From contig NZ_JACIDN010000001.1 in the NCBI RefSeq assembly GCF_014196345.1, positions 124,001 to 188,000 of the forward strand: a DNA stretch of 64,000 bases. The letters are read 5' to 3'. The first letter of the stretch is position 1. Every line of letters begins with the position of its first letter. Made by a program: the position numbers and the translations under genes. Of the stretch, positions 1 through 11,377 are shown in pieces. Source of the stretch: Methylobacterium brachythecii. GTDB lineage: Bacteria > Pseudomonadota > Alphaproteobacteria > Rhizobiales > Beijerinckiaceae. The notes beneath the pieces are model-generated. The model searched no databases, was not told the origin of the DNA, and saw nothing but the letters and a program-made list of their open reading frames with translations.

Positions 1-1122
1 AGTCTTGTTGGCGGCCGCATTCTTGAAGCGGCTGTCGTCCTTGGCGGCGCAGGTGGCGACGTCGCCACCGCAGGCCGCGGTGAGGAAGGTGGTCAGCTCG
101 GCCTTCGCCGTCTTCAGGGCGGCCTGATAGTCGGTGACGACGACGGGCTCGCCATCGGTCTGACCCATGGCGTTGATCACGGCCGGATTCTTGCGCCCCT
201 GGCCGACATAGGCCGGATCATTGGCCAGAAGGTGCGCCACGGCATGGGTCGCGACGGTGCGGCCACCGAGCACGTCCATGGCGTAATGCGCGCCGATCAC
301 GATGCGGTTGTTGCCGTACTCGGCAGCGCGCGCGATCATCTGCTGGTAGCGCTCCGGCACCAGGATCGCGAGGAGCAGCGACTCGGTGTAGCCGTAGGTG
401 GTGTGGCCGCTCGGGTAGGAGGGGCTGTCGGTCAGGTTCTGGCTCGGCCCGCGCAACCAGTCGATCGTGTGCGAGGCCTTTCCGAAGTAATCGTTGCCCC
501 GGTAGGCGAGCAGCGTCGGGTCGGTCTGGAAGGGGCGCGAATTGCCGAAAGCGTCGGCGCCGGTACTGCCAGCAGGCCGATCATAGGCCTTGCCGAAGAT
601 GTCGGGGATGCCGCCATTGGCGGTGTAGATCGCGGAGGCTTCCGCCGAGACGGCATCCTTGCCGTTCTTGGTGGCGTTGGCGAAGAAATACTTGCCCGCG
701 TTCGAATCCGACTTGGTGACGTTGTTGGTGTAGCCGATCAGATCGGCCAAGGCCTTCGAGATGCTCGTGAAATCCTTGTGGTTCTCGTAACGTGCCTTGG
801 CTTGGTAGACGGCGGCGAGGCTTGTGCCGAGGCCGTCGGTGAGTTCCGTGGCGTTGCCGTCGGTAATGAAGGCGTCGCGCAAAGCGAGCTGCTGCTGCTC
901 GGCAAAGGGCAGCAGGATCGGCTGCTTCAGCGTACCGGTCTGGATGCCGGTAGTGACCTCGAGATTCGCCTTCAGCGCCGCCTCGCCCTCGGGGGTCCTC
1001 ATCAGCGTGCTCACCGGCGCGAGGCCCTTCAGCGCGGTGATGTTCGTCGCCGTCTGCGCCAAGGCCGGGAGTGGGGCCAGCACACATAGGATTGCGAAGC
1101 CCGTTGCCTTGCGATGGCGCAT
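1..1122 (-). CDS. Secreted PAP2-family acid phosphatase, 3' end outside window
   Basis: Reading the minus strand from ATG at 1122 gives 374 uninterrupted codons that run off the left edge, so the C-terminus is missing. Residues 1-22 are a Sec-type signal peptide (basic MRHRK start, hydrophobic core, ALA-Q cleavage). The PAP2 signature is present: PSGH at 237-240 and R273-x5-H279-x3-D283, the residues that form the phospho-enzyme site. The first motif (K-x6-RP) is not clear. The family removes phosphate from small organic phosphates or lipids in the periplasm; the substrate here cannot be told. A second, shorter PAP2 phosphatase with all three motifs lies at 41317. Confidence 0.85.
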   Translation of the reverse strand, partial: MRHRKATGFAILCVLAPLPALAQTATNITALKGLAPVSTLMRTPEGEAALKANLEVTTGIQTGTLKQPILLPFAEQQQLALRDAFITDGNATELTDGLGTSLAAVYQAKARYENHKDFTSISKALADLIGYTNNVTKSDSNAGKYFFANATKNGKDAVSAEASAIYTANGGIPDIFGKAYDRPAGSTGADAFGNSRPFQTDPTLLAYRGNDYFGKASHTIDWLRGPSQNLTDSPSYPSGHTTYGYTESLLLAILVPERYQQMIARAAEYGNNRIVIGAHYAMDVLGGRTVATHAVAHLLANDPAYVGQGRKNPAVINAMGQTDGEPVVVTDYQAALKTAKAELTTFLTAACGGDVATCAAKDDSRFKNAAANKT

Positions 1123-1319
1123 GATCGTCACCCGTCCCTAGTGCCGGCCGTATCGGAGCAGGCGATGGTTCGCCCCCCTCTCACCTGGTGCGGTGAAAGG
1201 GATATGACAGCACGGTCGGGATTCGAAGCCCGCGCAACAGAAACATCCCCGGCGCACGGTCGCACCATCATGGATCCGTTGGTGCAGCAATTGATTCGAT
1301 CGCGCGTTCATGCGTTGGC

Positions 1320-1349
1320 TACCTCGAAATGGATACTCCGTTCGAGGTA
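1320..1349. repeat. Perfect 9-bp inverted repeat in the alaS/phosphatase gap
   Basis: TACCTCGAA (1320-1328) and TTCGAGGTA (1341-1349) are exact reverse complements separated by 12 nt. The 1123-1553 gap has no convincing gene. The repeat could be an operator for the minus-strand phosphatase gene or a weak hairpin; no T-run follows, so a terminator is less likely. Confidence 0.35.
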
Positions 1350-1353
1350 AGGG

Positions 1354-1553
1354 ATGAATCGAAACGCATTGCGACGTGAGACCGAAGCTGCTCTGGCGGC
1401 GGAAGAGCGTGCCCACCGGCCTGTTCTGCGTCGAGACAGCCTCGTCACGGACGAGGTCCGATACGAACAAGCCCGCATCTTTCGGATGAACGGCCGTATC
1501 GAAAGTTTCGACAGCCGGTCCGACCAAGTTCGATCGGCAGGCGTTAACCGAGA

Positions 1554-1557
<4 letters not shown>
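1354..1557 (+). CDS. Possible small Arg-rich protein (67 aa), doubtful
   Basis: An ATG at 1354 follows a good ribosome-binding sequence (GAGGTAAGGG) and opens a 67-codon frame that ends 4 nt inside the 3' end of the convergent alaS. The product is rich in Arg and Glu, has no signal peptide or membrane segment, and belongs to no family I recognise. Third-position G+C is lower than in neighbouring genes, which argues against a real gene. The only support is the ribosome-binding sequence and the otherwise empty 431-bp gap. Confidence 0.25.
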
Positions 1558-4244
<2,687 letters not shown>

Positions 4245-4434
4245 TTCAGGGTCGCTCGGGGGTCTGGAAACAGGCGCGGGATCAGCCGGATGCGCGTCAC
4301 GCCCCAGCCATGCTCGCGCCCTCATAAGGAGGCAGGAAGCGCGAGTCACGGGTGGTGTACTGTCCGCGCGGCTTGCCGCCAATCTCAGCCCCGTCTACGC
4401 CGCCGGCCGGACCATAGGGGCGAAAGCGCGCCGA

Positions 4435-5241
4435 ATGCTTGCCGACGAAGATCCAGCCGTCCCGATGCTCATCGGTTCAGGCCTCAGTTCGGAGGTCTTT
4501 CTGCACGGCAGCGACCGAGTGCTGAAACTCTACAGGGAGCCCTCCGAGGCCGCCGATATCGAGAACGAGTTCCGGGCCACCGCGCTCGCCCACGAGCGTG
4601 GCCTCCCGGCGGCGCGGCCGATCGCACTGCTGCGCCAGGACGGGCGCCATGGCATCCTGTTCGAGCGTCTGCATGGCGAGACCATGCTGCGCCACTACGC
4701 GAAAAATCCTCTCGGGATGATCCTGGCTTTGCGCCGGCTCGCGCTGATTCAGCACGCGATGCACGGCGAGGCGGCCGGAGACTTGCCGGCCCAGCAGGCG
4801 CGGCTGCGCCACGATATCGACCGAGCCCGTGTGCCGGAAGCGATCCGCGAGGCGGCGCTCGCCGCGCTCGACCGGCTGCCTAGCGGCAGCGCGCTCTGTC
4901 ACAACGACATCCATCCTGGAAACGTGCTGTGCACGCCGGGCGGCCTGGCGCTCATCGACTGGCAGAAGGCCGGTGCCGGCTGTCCGGCGGCCGACGTCGC
5001 ACGCACCGAGTTGATGATCCGCTACGGCCGGCTGCCGGCAAACCGCGGAGGCAAGGCCGACAGGCTACGTGGGCTGGCCGCGGATTGGTACGTCCGCTGC
5101 TATCGCAGCGCCAGCGGACTCGGCCGCGCCGAAATCAGAGGCTGGCACCTGCCGCTCATGGTGGCCCGGCTCTGCGCCCGGCGTACCGACAAGGACGAAC
5201 AGATCTTGGGCGTCGTCGACCAGCTGATGACGGCTGCCTGA
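4435..5241 (+). CDS. Phosphotransferase of the aminoglycoside/choline kinase (APH) fold
   Basis: A 268-aa protein-kinase-like small-molecule kinase. The catalytic loop HNDIHPGN spans 156-163 with D158 as catalytic base, and the metal-binding loop is IDW with D175 (usual family form is IDW/IDF). The N-terminal half carries the nucleotide-binding lobe (GSGLSSEVF, then VLKLY with the presumed Lys). The substrate is unknown; these proteins are often annotated as aminoglycoside phosphotransferases without being resistance genes. It is divergent from alaS with about 190 bp between chosen starts. The ATG at 4435 is chosen; an upstream extension would overlap alaS, and the ATG at 4465 is also possible. 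Confidence 0.8.
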   Translation: MLADEDPAVPMLIGSGLSSEVFLHGSDRVLKLYREPSEAADIENEFRATALAHERGLPAARPIALLRQDGRHGILFERLHGETMLRHYAKNPLGMILALRRLALIQHAMHGEAAGDLPAQQARLRHDIDRARVPEAIREAALAALDRLPSGSALCHNDIHPGNVLCTPGGLALIDWQKAGAGCPAADVARTELMIRYGRLPANRGGKADRLRGLAADWYVRCYRSASGLGRAEIRGWHLPLMVARLCARRTDKDEQILGVVDQLMTAA

Positions 5242-5358
5242 GGTCTGAAACCTCCGCTGGCCTACTCACGATCGACCGAGCGCGTCAGTAGCCTCGAATG
5301 CGCTGCGCTGAGATGCGGGCAACTGGTTCGCATCACGAACGGCGGCGAGGGCCTCTGC

Positions 5359-5877
5359 TCAATTCATCTGCCAGATCAAGCCGTTGAGCAGACTCGCGAA
5401 GGCCACCCAGGCGGCATACGGCACGAGCAGCCACGCAGCCACATGGTCGAAGCGCCAGGACAAGCGGATGGTCCAGAGCACCATCACCAGCATGGCGAGC
5501 GCGACGATAAGACCGGCACCGAGGGCGTGATAGGCGAAAAAAACCGGGGTCCAGGCCGCGTTGAGCGCGAGTTGGGTGAAGAAGGCGGCGAGCGCCAGCC
5601 ACCAGGCGCGGCCAGTCGGCCCCGCGATCGGACGTGCGCCGAGCAGCCGCCAGAGGGAGGCAGCGATCATCGTGTAGAGGATCGTCCAGGCGACCGGAAA
5701 CACCCAGTTTGGCGGGTTGAAGACAGGCTTCTGGATGGTCTCGTACCAGCCCTCGATGTTCGAGCCGGTAGAGAGAGACCCGATCGCCGTCGCGAGCGCC
5801 ACGGGCAGGATCGCCGCAGCGATGCGCGGGACTGGTGGAAGTACGGCGCGTCCGGGAACGGCAGTGCCACGGCTCAT
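5359..5877 (-). CDS. tspO: TspO/MBR family tryptophan-rich membrane protein
   Basis: The 172-aa protein has five hydrophobic segments and the TspO signature stretches: WYETIQKPVFNPPNWVF near the N-terminus, NAAWTPVFF in the middle and PYAAWVAFASLLN near the C-terminus. TspO proteins bind porphyrins and other ligands in the membrane; in Rhodobacter the homologue modulates tetrapyrrole-dependent gene expression. The ATG at 5877 (MSRGTA) is chosen over an upstream start because it leaves a family-sized protein. It is convergent with the APH-fold kinase and divergent from the PLP enzyme gene 93 bp away. Confidence 0.88.
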   Translation of the reverse strand: MSRGTAVPGRAVLPPVPRIAAAILPVALATAIGSLSTGSNIEGWYETIQKPVFNPPNWVFPVAWTILYTMIAASLWRLLGARPIAGPTGRAWWLALAAFFTQLALNAAWTPVFFAYHALGAGLIVALAMLVMVLWTIRLSWRFDHVAAWLLVPYAAWVAFASLLNGLIWQMN

Positions 5878-5970
5878 GCCCGGCAGTCGGTTTCGAGGGT
5901 CGTGGCCGTTGCGTGACTGGACGGCTTCGCCCAAGCCACGGTGTCGTCGTTATGCAGCCGGAGAGAGATC

Positions 5971-7167
5971 ATGCCTGCCAACTCACGGACTCCCAATCCG
6001 GATGCAGGCGGATCGGAGCGTTACACCAAGCGGACGCTCGCCGCGCAGGCGATGGGGAGGATCGATCCGGCAACGAGGGCCGTAGTGCCGCCGCTGCACG
6101 TCTCGACCACGTTCCTGCGAGACCCGGACAACGCCTACAGCTCAGGCTTCTCCTACGGTCGCGCCGACAACGCCACGGTACGCGAGGCCGAGAGCGTGCT
6201 GGCGATGCTCGAGGATGCGGCCGGTGCGCTGCTGTTCGGATCGGGCATGGCTGCGGCAGCGGCGGTCTTCTGCGCATTGGAGCCGGGCGATCATGTGATC
6301 GCACCACGGGTAATGTATTGGGGTTTGCGGTGCTGGCTGCATCAGGAGGGGCCGCGTCTGCAGATTTCCATTGATTTCGTTGATACAGAAACGCCGGAAA
6401 ACATTTGGAACGCAATCCGGCCTGGTGAGACCAAGCTCGTCTGGATCGAGACACCGGGCAACCCGCTCTGGACGATCGCTGATATCGCGGCAATTGCGGA
6501 GATCACGCATGAGGCCGGCGCTCGGCTCGCCGTCGACTCGACCGCGGCGTCACCTTTCCACACCCAGCCCCTGGCGCTCGGGGCCGACATCGTGATGCAT
6601 TCGGCCACCAAGATCCTCAACGGTCATTCCGACGTGATCGCGGGCGTGCTCGCCTGCGCGAACACGGACGCCACTTGGAAGCGTATCATCGCGATACGAG
6701 CCGGTTGGGGCGCGATTCTCGGGCCGTTCGAGGCCTATCTGCTGATGCGCTCGCTGCGCACCTTCCCGTTACGTGCGACGGCGCAGGCTGCGGGGGCTGC
6801 CGTTCTGGCAGACCGCCTGAGCGGGCATCCGCATGTAAGCGCGGTGCTCTATCCCGGTCTGCCCAATCACCCGGGCCATGCAGTGGCTACGCGTCAGATG
6901 CGAAACGGTTTCGGCTTCATGCTCTCGATCCGGGTCGTGGGTGGCGAGGCGGCAGCCATCGCCACTGCGGCAGCGGTCAGGCTTTGGAAGCGCGCCACGT
7001 CGCTCGGTGGTGTCGAGAGCCTGATCGAACATCGAGCATCAGTGGAAGGGCCGGATACGCCCTGTCCACCCGATCTGCTGCGGCTCTCCACTGGTATCGA
7101 AGATCCGGACGACCTGTTCGACGATCTCGATCAGGCCTTGTGGGCCGCGCATGCGGGAAACGTCTGA
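5971..7167 (+). CDS. Cys/Met-metabolism PLP-dependent enzyme (cystathionine beta-lyase/gamma-synthase type)
   Basis: A 398-aa fold-type I PLP enzyme. Visible features: YGR (PLP-phosphate-binding Tyr/Arg) in the N-terminal part, GSGMAA near residue 90, and the Schiff-base lysine K214 in SATKILNGHSD, with the family SLGGVESL stretch near the C-terminus. These enzymes cleave or form cystathionine or related thioethers in methionine/cysteine interconversion. Motifs do not separate lyase from synthase; the Rhizobiales-like KRTLAAQAMGRID start favours a cystathionine beta-lyase-like role. The ATG at 5971 follows a GGAGAGAG ribosome-binding sequence, so it is preferred over the start 30 nt upstream. 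Confidence 0.85.
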   Translation: MPANSRTPNPDAGGSERYTKRTLAAQAMGRIDPATRAVVPPLHVSTTFLRDPDNAYSSGFSYGRADNATVREAESVLAMLEDAAGALLFGSGMAAAAAVFCALEPGDHVIAPRVMYWGLRCWLHQEGPRLQISIDFVDTETPENIWNAIRPGETKLVWIETPGNPLWTIADIAAIAEITHEAGARLAVDSTAASPFHTQPLALGADIVMHSATKILNGHSDVIAGVLACANTDATWKRIIAIRAGWGAILGPFEAYLLMRSLRTFPLRATAQAAGAAVLADRLSGHPHVSAVLYPGLPNHPGHAVATRQMRNGFGFMLSIRVVGGEAAAIATAAAVRLWKRATSLGGVESLIEHRASVEGPDTPCPPDLLRLSTGIEDPDDLFDDLDQALWAAHAGNV

Positions 7168-7229
7168 ATCCGGGCGTATCGTTTTCGATTCTTGCGCGTT
7201 GTCGGGTCGAACAGACCGGAGCCTGCACG

Positions 7230-7676
7230 ATGCGACCCGCCATCCCTCACCTCTGCGCCGCTCTCGGCCTGATCCTGCTCGCCGGCCAGGCGATGGCCGA
7301 GGGCCCGCCGGAATTCGACGTCCGTCAAACCTGCCGGTCGTCGGGCGGCTCGTCGCTCGGCCTGAGCGAGAAGGAAAGCCAGGATGGCTGCCTGCGCTCG
7401 GAGCGCGCGGCGCATGACGAACTGAAGCGGCGCTGGGGTGAGTTCAGCTCCTCCGCCAAAGCGCAATGCTCCAAACAGGCGGTGGCGGGCGGCTCTCCCT
7501 CATATGTCGAGACAGTAACCTGTCTCGAACTCGCCACCGGCACGGTCCCGGCGCAGACCGGCGATGGAGCGCCGAAGCCGGCCGTACCTGCCCGCAAGGA
7601 GAGCAGTAAACTGACCGCCGAGCCCTCCGCCAAGCAGCGCACCAACCCGATCGAGGTGCTCGACCACAAACCCTAG
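7230..7676 (+). CDS. Small secreted protein of unknown function
   Basis: 148 aa with a clear signal peptide (MRPAIPHLCAALGLILLAGQAMA, then EGPPEF). The mature part has spaced cysteines (QTCRSS, DGCLRS, AQCSKQ, VTCLEL) that could form two disulfides, followed by a Lys/Pro-rich low-complexity tail. The Cys spacing and basic/acidic helices recall small periplasmic proteins found in Methylobacterium, but I do not recognise a named family. It starts 62 nt after the PLP enzyme gene and could be co-transcribed with it. It is convergent with opgH. Confidence 0.7.
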   Translation: MRPAIPHLCAALGLILLAGQAMAEGPPEFDVRQTCRSSGGSSLGLSEKESQDGCLRSERAAHDELKRRWGEFSSSAKAQCSKQAVAGGSPSYVETVTCLELATGTVPAQTGDGAPKPAVPARKESSKLTAEPSAKQRTNPIEVLDHKP

Positions 7677-7710
7677 GACAGGCTTCGAGAAAGGGCGCGA
7701 CGCCGTCCGG

Positions 7711-9600
7711 TCAGCGCGAGGACGCGTCCACCGCTGGAATCCAGACCGCGTCGTTGGCCGGCGCCGCTAGCGGCGGTGTCGGAAGTCGGTCGTGGTGGAG
7801 TTCGGCGAGTTCGCGGGCCTGCGCGGTGTCGTCCTCCGTGAGGAACAGGCCACGCGTCTTCGAGAGCAGGCCGAGGCCAGTGCTGCTGGTGAGCACGCTC
7901 TGGGCAGGGCTCACCACCAAAGCGAGGGCGACCGGCGCCATCCAGAGCGTGAGCCACGGGTCGGCTGCGTAGATCAGCAGCGCCGTCAGCGCGAACCCCA
8001 CGACGATGGCGTCGACCTGCAACCGGCAAGCCTCGCGCCACGGTACGCGGCGGTCGTCGCGGGCCTGGGAATCCCAACGGACCACGCGGCCGGCCAGCGT
8101 CGTGAGCACGGCACCCGAGGCGAAGAGCGCCATCACCGGCCAGAGCAGGATCCAGGTGACCTGTTCGAGTGCCGCACTCGTGAGAAGCGAGGCCGTCCCC
8201 CCGAAGGCGGCACGGCGCGGCGCGGATGCAAGGACGTAGCCGAGGCTGAGCAGTTTAGGCAGCGCCATCACCGTGAGGACCAGTGCCACGAGCGCATGTG
8301 CAGCCAGGGTCGTGCCGGTCAGCCCATAACCGAGGAGGCCGAGTTCGCCGGTCCTGATCGCCTGAGCCGTACCGAGCACCAGGAAGGCCACCCAGATGGG
8401 ATAAGCGAGATACATCAGGATACCGACGATCATGTGCCATCGGCTCGCCCAGCCGAACCCCTTCATCGGCACGACGCGGCTGTGTTGCAGGTTGCCCTGG
8501 CACCAGCGGCGGTCGCGCCCGAGCAGGTCGATCAGGTTCGTGGGCATCTCCTCCCAGGTACCGCCCATCTCCGGCAGAAGGTGAACGTCCCAGCCGGCCC
8601 GGCGCAATAGGGCGCCCTCGACGATGTCGTGGCAGAGGATCTCGCCGCCGAGCGGCGCCTTGCCCGGGAGCACCGGCAACTCTGCATTCTGCGCGAAAGC
8701 GGCGATGCGCAGGATGGCGTTGTGGCCCCAATAGGAGCCATCCGGTCCCTGCCAGGTTTCCAGGCAGCGTAGGGAGAGTGGCGCGTAGAGCCGCACAGCG
8801 AATTGCTGGATGCGGGCAAAGAGCGTGTCGCGGCCTGCAGCGTAGGACACGGTCTGGATCAGGCCGGCTCGCGGGTTCTCCTCCATCAGCCGGGCGAGGC
8901 GCCGCATGGTGGCACCGGTCATCAGGCTGTCGGCGTCGAGCACGATCATGAAATCGTACTCGTCGCCGTGGCTATGGCAGAACTCGGCGATGTTGCCGGC
9001 TTTACGCCCGGCATTTTTCTCGCGGCGACGATAGCGGATCGTCGGCATGCCAGGGCCTTCGGCCTCGGCCCATGCCTGCGCACGCTGGAACTCGTGCTCC
9101 TCGACGGCGCTGATCGCGCCCTCACGGGTATCAGATAGGACGAACAGGTCGATGTCAGACCCGTCGCCGCCCTCGCGCTGAAGCGAGCGGGCCATGACGC
9201 GCACTGCAGAGAACACCGCGATCGGGTCCTCGGCATGGATCGCCACCACGGCGGCCGTACGCGACAGACCGGTGGCGCGCGGCGTGATTATCTCGGAGCG
9301 CAACTCAAGGGCGGATTTCACCCGGTCGCCCATCAGCGCGGCGGCGAACCCGTAGAGGTACTGCCATGCAGTGAAGACCTGCCATGCCATGGCCAGCACG
9401 AACAGGACGAGCACGCTCCAGGCCAGCACACCCAGCGGCTCGCCGAACGCTCGGATTGCAAGCCAAGCGATCAACACCGTCGTCGCAAGCGTCGGGATGG
9501 CAAGCGCCAGCCGCCGGAGCAGGAACGAAGGTCGCGCGGCACCGTTGGGAGCCGGTCTCTCGACCCCGGACATGTCATGCGACAAAGGTGAGGTGGACAT
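7711..9600 (-). CDS. opgH: Glucan biosynthesis glucosyltransferase OpgH (MdoH)
   Basis: A 629-aa inner-membrane GT2 glucosyltransferase that polymerises beta-1,2-linked glucose from UDP-glucose for osmoregulated periplasmic glucans. Two N-terminal membrane segments (about 27-75) are followed by the cytoplasmic catalytic domain: DAD metal site in IVLDADSLM near residue 221 and the (Q/R)xxRW-type motif in GRDRRWCQGN near 364. C-terminal membrane segments follow. It is shorter than the E. coli protein (about 850 aa), as in many alphaproteobacteria. It is divergent from opgG across a 59-bp gap rather than downstream of it. Confidence 0.93.
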   Translation of the reverse strand: MSTSPLSHDMSGVERPAPNGAARPSFLLRRLALAIPTLATTVLIAWLAIRAFGEPLGVLAWSVLVLFVLAMAWQVFTAWQYLYGFAAALMGDRVKSALELRSEIITPRATGLSRTAAVVAIHAEDPIAVFSAVRVMARSLQREGGDGSDIDLFVLSDTREGAISAVEEHEFQRAQAWAEAEGPGMPTIRYRRREKNAGRKAGNIAEFCHSHGDEYDFMIVLDADSLMTGATMRRLARLMEENPRAGLIQTVSYAAGRDTLFARIQQFAVRLYAPLSLRCLETWQGPDGSYWGHNAILRIAAFAQNAELPVLPGKAPLGGEILCHDIVEGALLRRAGWDVHLLPEMGGTWEEMPTNLIDLLGRDRRWCQGNLQHSRVVPMKGFGWASRWHMIVGILMYLAYPIWVAFLVLGTAQAIRTGELGLLGYGLTGTTLAAHALVALVLTVMALPKLLSLGYVLASAPRRAAFGGTASLLTSAALEQVTWILLWPVMALFASGAVLTTLAGRVVRWDSQARDDRRVPWREACRLQVDAIVVGFALTALLIYAADPWLTLWMAPVALALVVSPAQSVLTSSTGLGLLSKTRGLFLTEDDTAQARELAELHHDRLPTPPLAAPANDAVWIPAVDASSR

Positions 9601-9659
9601 GGCGGGTCGCGAGGGCTCTCGATGAAGACCGGGACCACCGGCCCGGATCAGGAGGATGG

Positions 9660-11330
9660 ATGCGCGAGTGCCCCGAGAGTGCTTCGACCCGGACGGAGGA
9701 AACCCGGGAGGCTCGCTTCTCGCGGCGAGGATTGCTGCGGACGTCGCTCGCGTCGGTCGCGGGCACGTTCCTGCCTAGTGCCTATGACCTGAATGGTGCC
9801 AGAACGATGGCGCAACCTCGCGAATCCGCCTCGCCTGACGGTCCATCGACCTACGAGAGCTTCGTCGAGCGCGCCAGGGCGCTCGCCGCGGAAGCGTATC
9901 GCCCGGCTCCCGAAGACCTGCCGCAGGAGCTCGCAGCCCTCGACTACGATGCCTATCAGCGCATCGCCTTCCGACCCGAGAAGACGATCCCTCTCGGCCA
10001 GCGCTTTTCCCTGCAGCCGTTCCATCGCGGCTTCCTGCAGAGAAAGCGCGTCGACGTCGTGCTGCAGGCCTCGGACGGAACTGGGCGCCGGCTCGACTAC
10101 GATTCGAGCTTGTTCGATCTCGGCCCCGCCCTGCAGGGTCGCAGCTTCCCGCGCTCCCTCGGTTATGCCGGATTCCGCCTGAACACCGGCTTCGACACCG
10201 CCAAGCCCAACGCGCAGGAGGAGTTCCTGGTCTTCCTCGGCGCCTCGTATTTCCGATTGCGCGGGCGGGGACAGACTTATGGTCTCTCGGCGCGAGGTGT
10301 AGCGGTGAATACCTTTGGGCCGGGCTCCGAGGAGTTCCCGGATTTCACGGCCTTTCGCATCCTCGAACCCTCCGGCAACGAGACCACCATCACGATCCTG
10401 GCGCTCCTCGACGGGCAGAGTCTGTCGGGCGCCTATCGCTTCGTGGTGACGCCGGGAGAGATCGCACATATCGCCGTCACGGCTTCGCTGCATCCACGCC
10501 GTGAGATCGCACGACTCGGCCTCGCGCCACTGACCAGCATGTTCCTGCACGGACAAAACGGAGCAGGTGCGCGCGGTGCTGAGGCTTTCGACGATTTCCG
10601 TCCCCAGGTGCACGATTCCGACGGCCTCGCCGTCGAGACGGAGGGCGATCGGCTCTGGCGGCCACTCGTCAACGGGCGAGCATCCACGGCGATCTCCGCC
10701 TTCGAGGCAACGCCTTTAAGGGGCTTCGGCCTGCTCCAGCGTGACCGGAATTTTGCCGACTATCTCGACGTCCAGGCTCGACACGAAGACAGGCCGGGGC
10801 TTTGGGTCAGGCCGGAGGCAGGCAACGCCGCCTTCGGATCAGGGGCAGTGCAACTCTTCGAGATCCCATCGCGTGAGGAATATACCGACAACATCGTCGC
10901 CGCCTTCGTGCCCTCGACCAAGCCTGTGCCGGGCCGGGCGATCGACCTCGCCTACGGGCTGACGACCGTTGGGGCCGAGCCTACCCCTCTGCTCAGCAGT
11001 GCGCCGGCCCGCGTGGTGTCGACACGGGTCGGCTCAGCCGAGCGCCTGCGGCCGACCAACCCGCCAAATCCGCAGCGCCGGCTCTACGTAATCGATTTCG
11101 AGGGTGACGGACTACCGGCCGATCCGAAGGCGCAGGTCGATGTCGCCCTGTCGGCAAGCGCGGGAGCTTTCGTCGATCCCTTCACGGAGCGGGTGCCACA
11201 GACGGGAGGTTGGCGGCTCTATGCCGAGTACCGCCCCCCGAACCCGCTGCCGGCAGGAGATGTGGTGCTGCGCGCGCGTCTTTCGCATGCCGGCAAGGTA
11301 ATCACCGAGACCTGGGACGCGGTGGCATAG
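9660..11330 (+). CDS. opgG: Periplasmic glucan biosynthesis protein OpgG (MdoG), Tat-type signal
   Basis: A 556-aa product of the MdoG family, which acts in the periplasm on glucan chains made by OpgH, probably in branching or release. The start is set at the second of two overlapping ATGs (9660) after an AGGAGG ribosome-binding site. Residues 20-45 hold a twin-arginine signal (SRRGLLRTSLA followed by a hydrophobic segment). The mature protein has the family landmarks ALDYDAYQRIAF, LQPFHRGFLQR and a long beta-rich body. The E. coli OpgG uses a Sec signal, whereas OpgD uses Tat, so OpgD-like behaviour is also possible. It pairs functionally with divergent opgH. Confidence 0.92.
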   Translation: MRECPESASTRTEETREARFSRRGLLRTSLASVAGTFLPSAYDLNGARTMAQPRESASPDGPSTYESFVERARALAAEAYRPAPEDLPQELAALDYDAYQRIAFRPEKTIPLGQRFSLQPFHRGFLQRKRVDVVLQASDGTGRRLDYDSSLFDLGPALQGRSFPRSLGYAGFRLNTGFDTAKPNAQEEFLVFLGASYFRLRGRGQTYGLSARGVAVNTFGPGSEEFPDFTAFRILEPSGNETTITILALLDGQSLSGAYRFVVTPGEIAHIAVTASLHPRREIARLGLAPLTSMFLHGQNGAGARGAEAFDDFRPQVHDSDGLAVETEGDRLWRPLVNGRASTAISAFEATPLRGFGLLQRDRNFADYLDVQARHEDRPGLWVRPEAGNAAFGSGAVQLFEIPSREEYTDNIVAAFVPSTKPVPGRAIDLAYGLTTVGAEPTPLLSSAPARVVSTRVGSAERLRPTNPPNPQRRLYVIDFEGDGLPADPKAQVDVALSASAGAFVDPFTERVPQTGGWRLYAEYRPPNPLPAGDVVLRARLSHAGKVITETWDAVA

Positions 11331-11377
11331 CGCCGGCCTCGCGATTACATGCGCCGGTAAACTCGGAGCCCGCCGCC

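Noticed and set aside
6675..7229. In-frame extension upstream of the small secreted protein
   Set aside because: It overlaps the PLP enzyme gene in another frame; the signal peptide starts at 7230.
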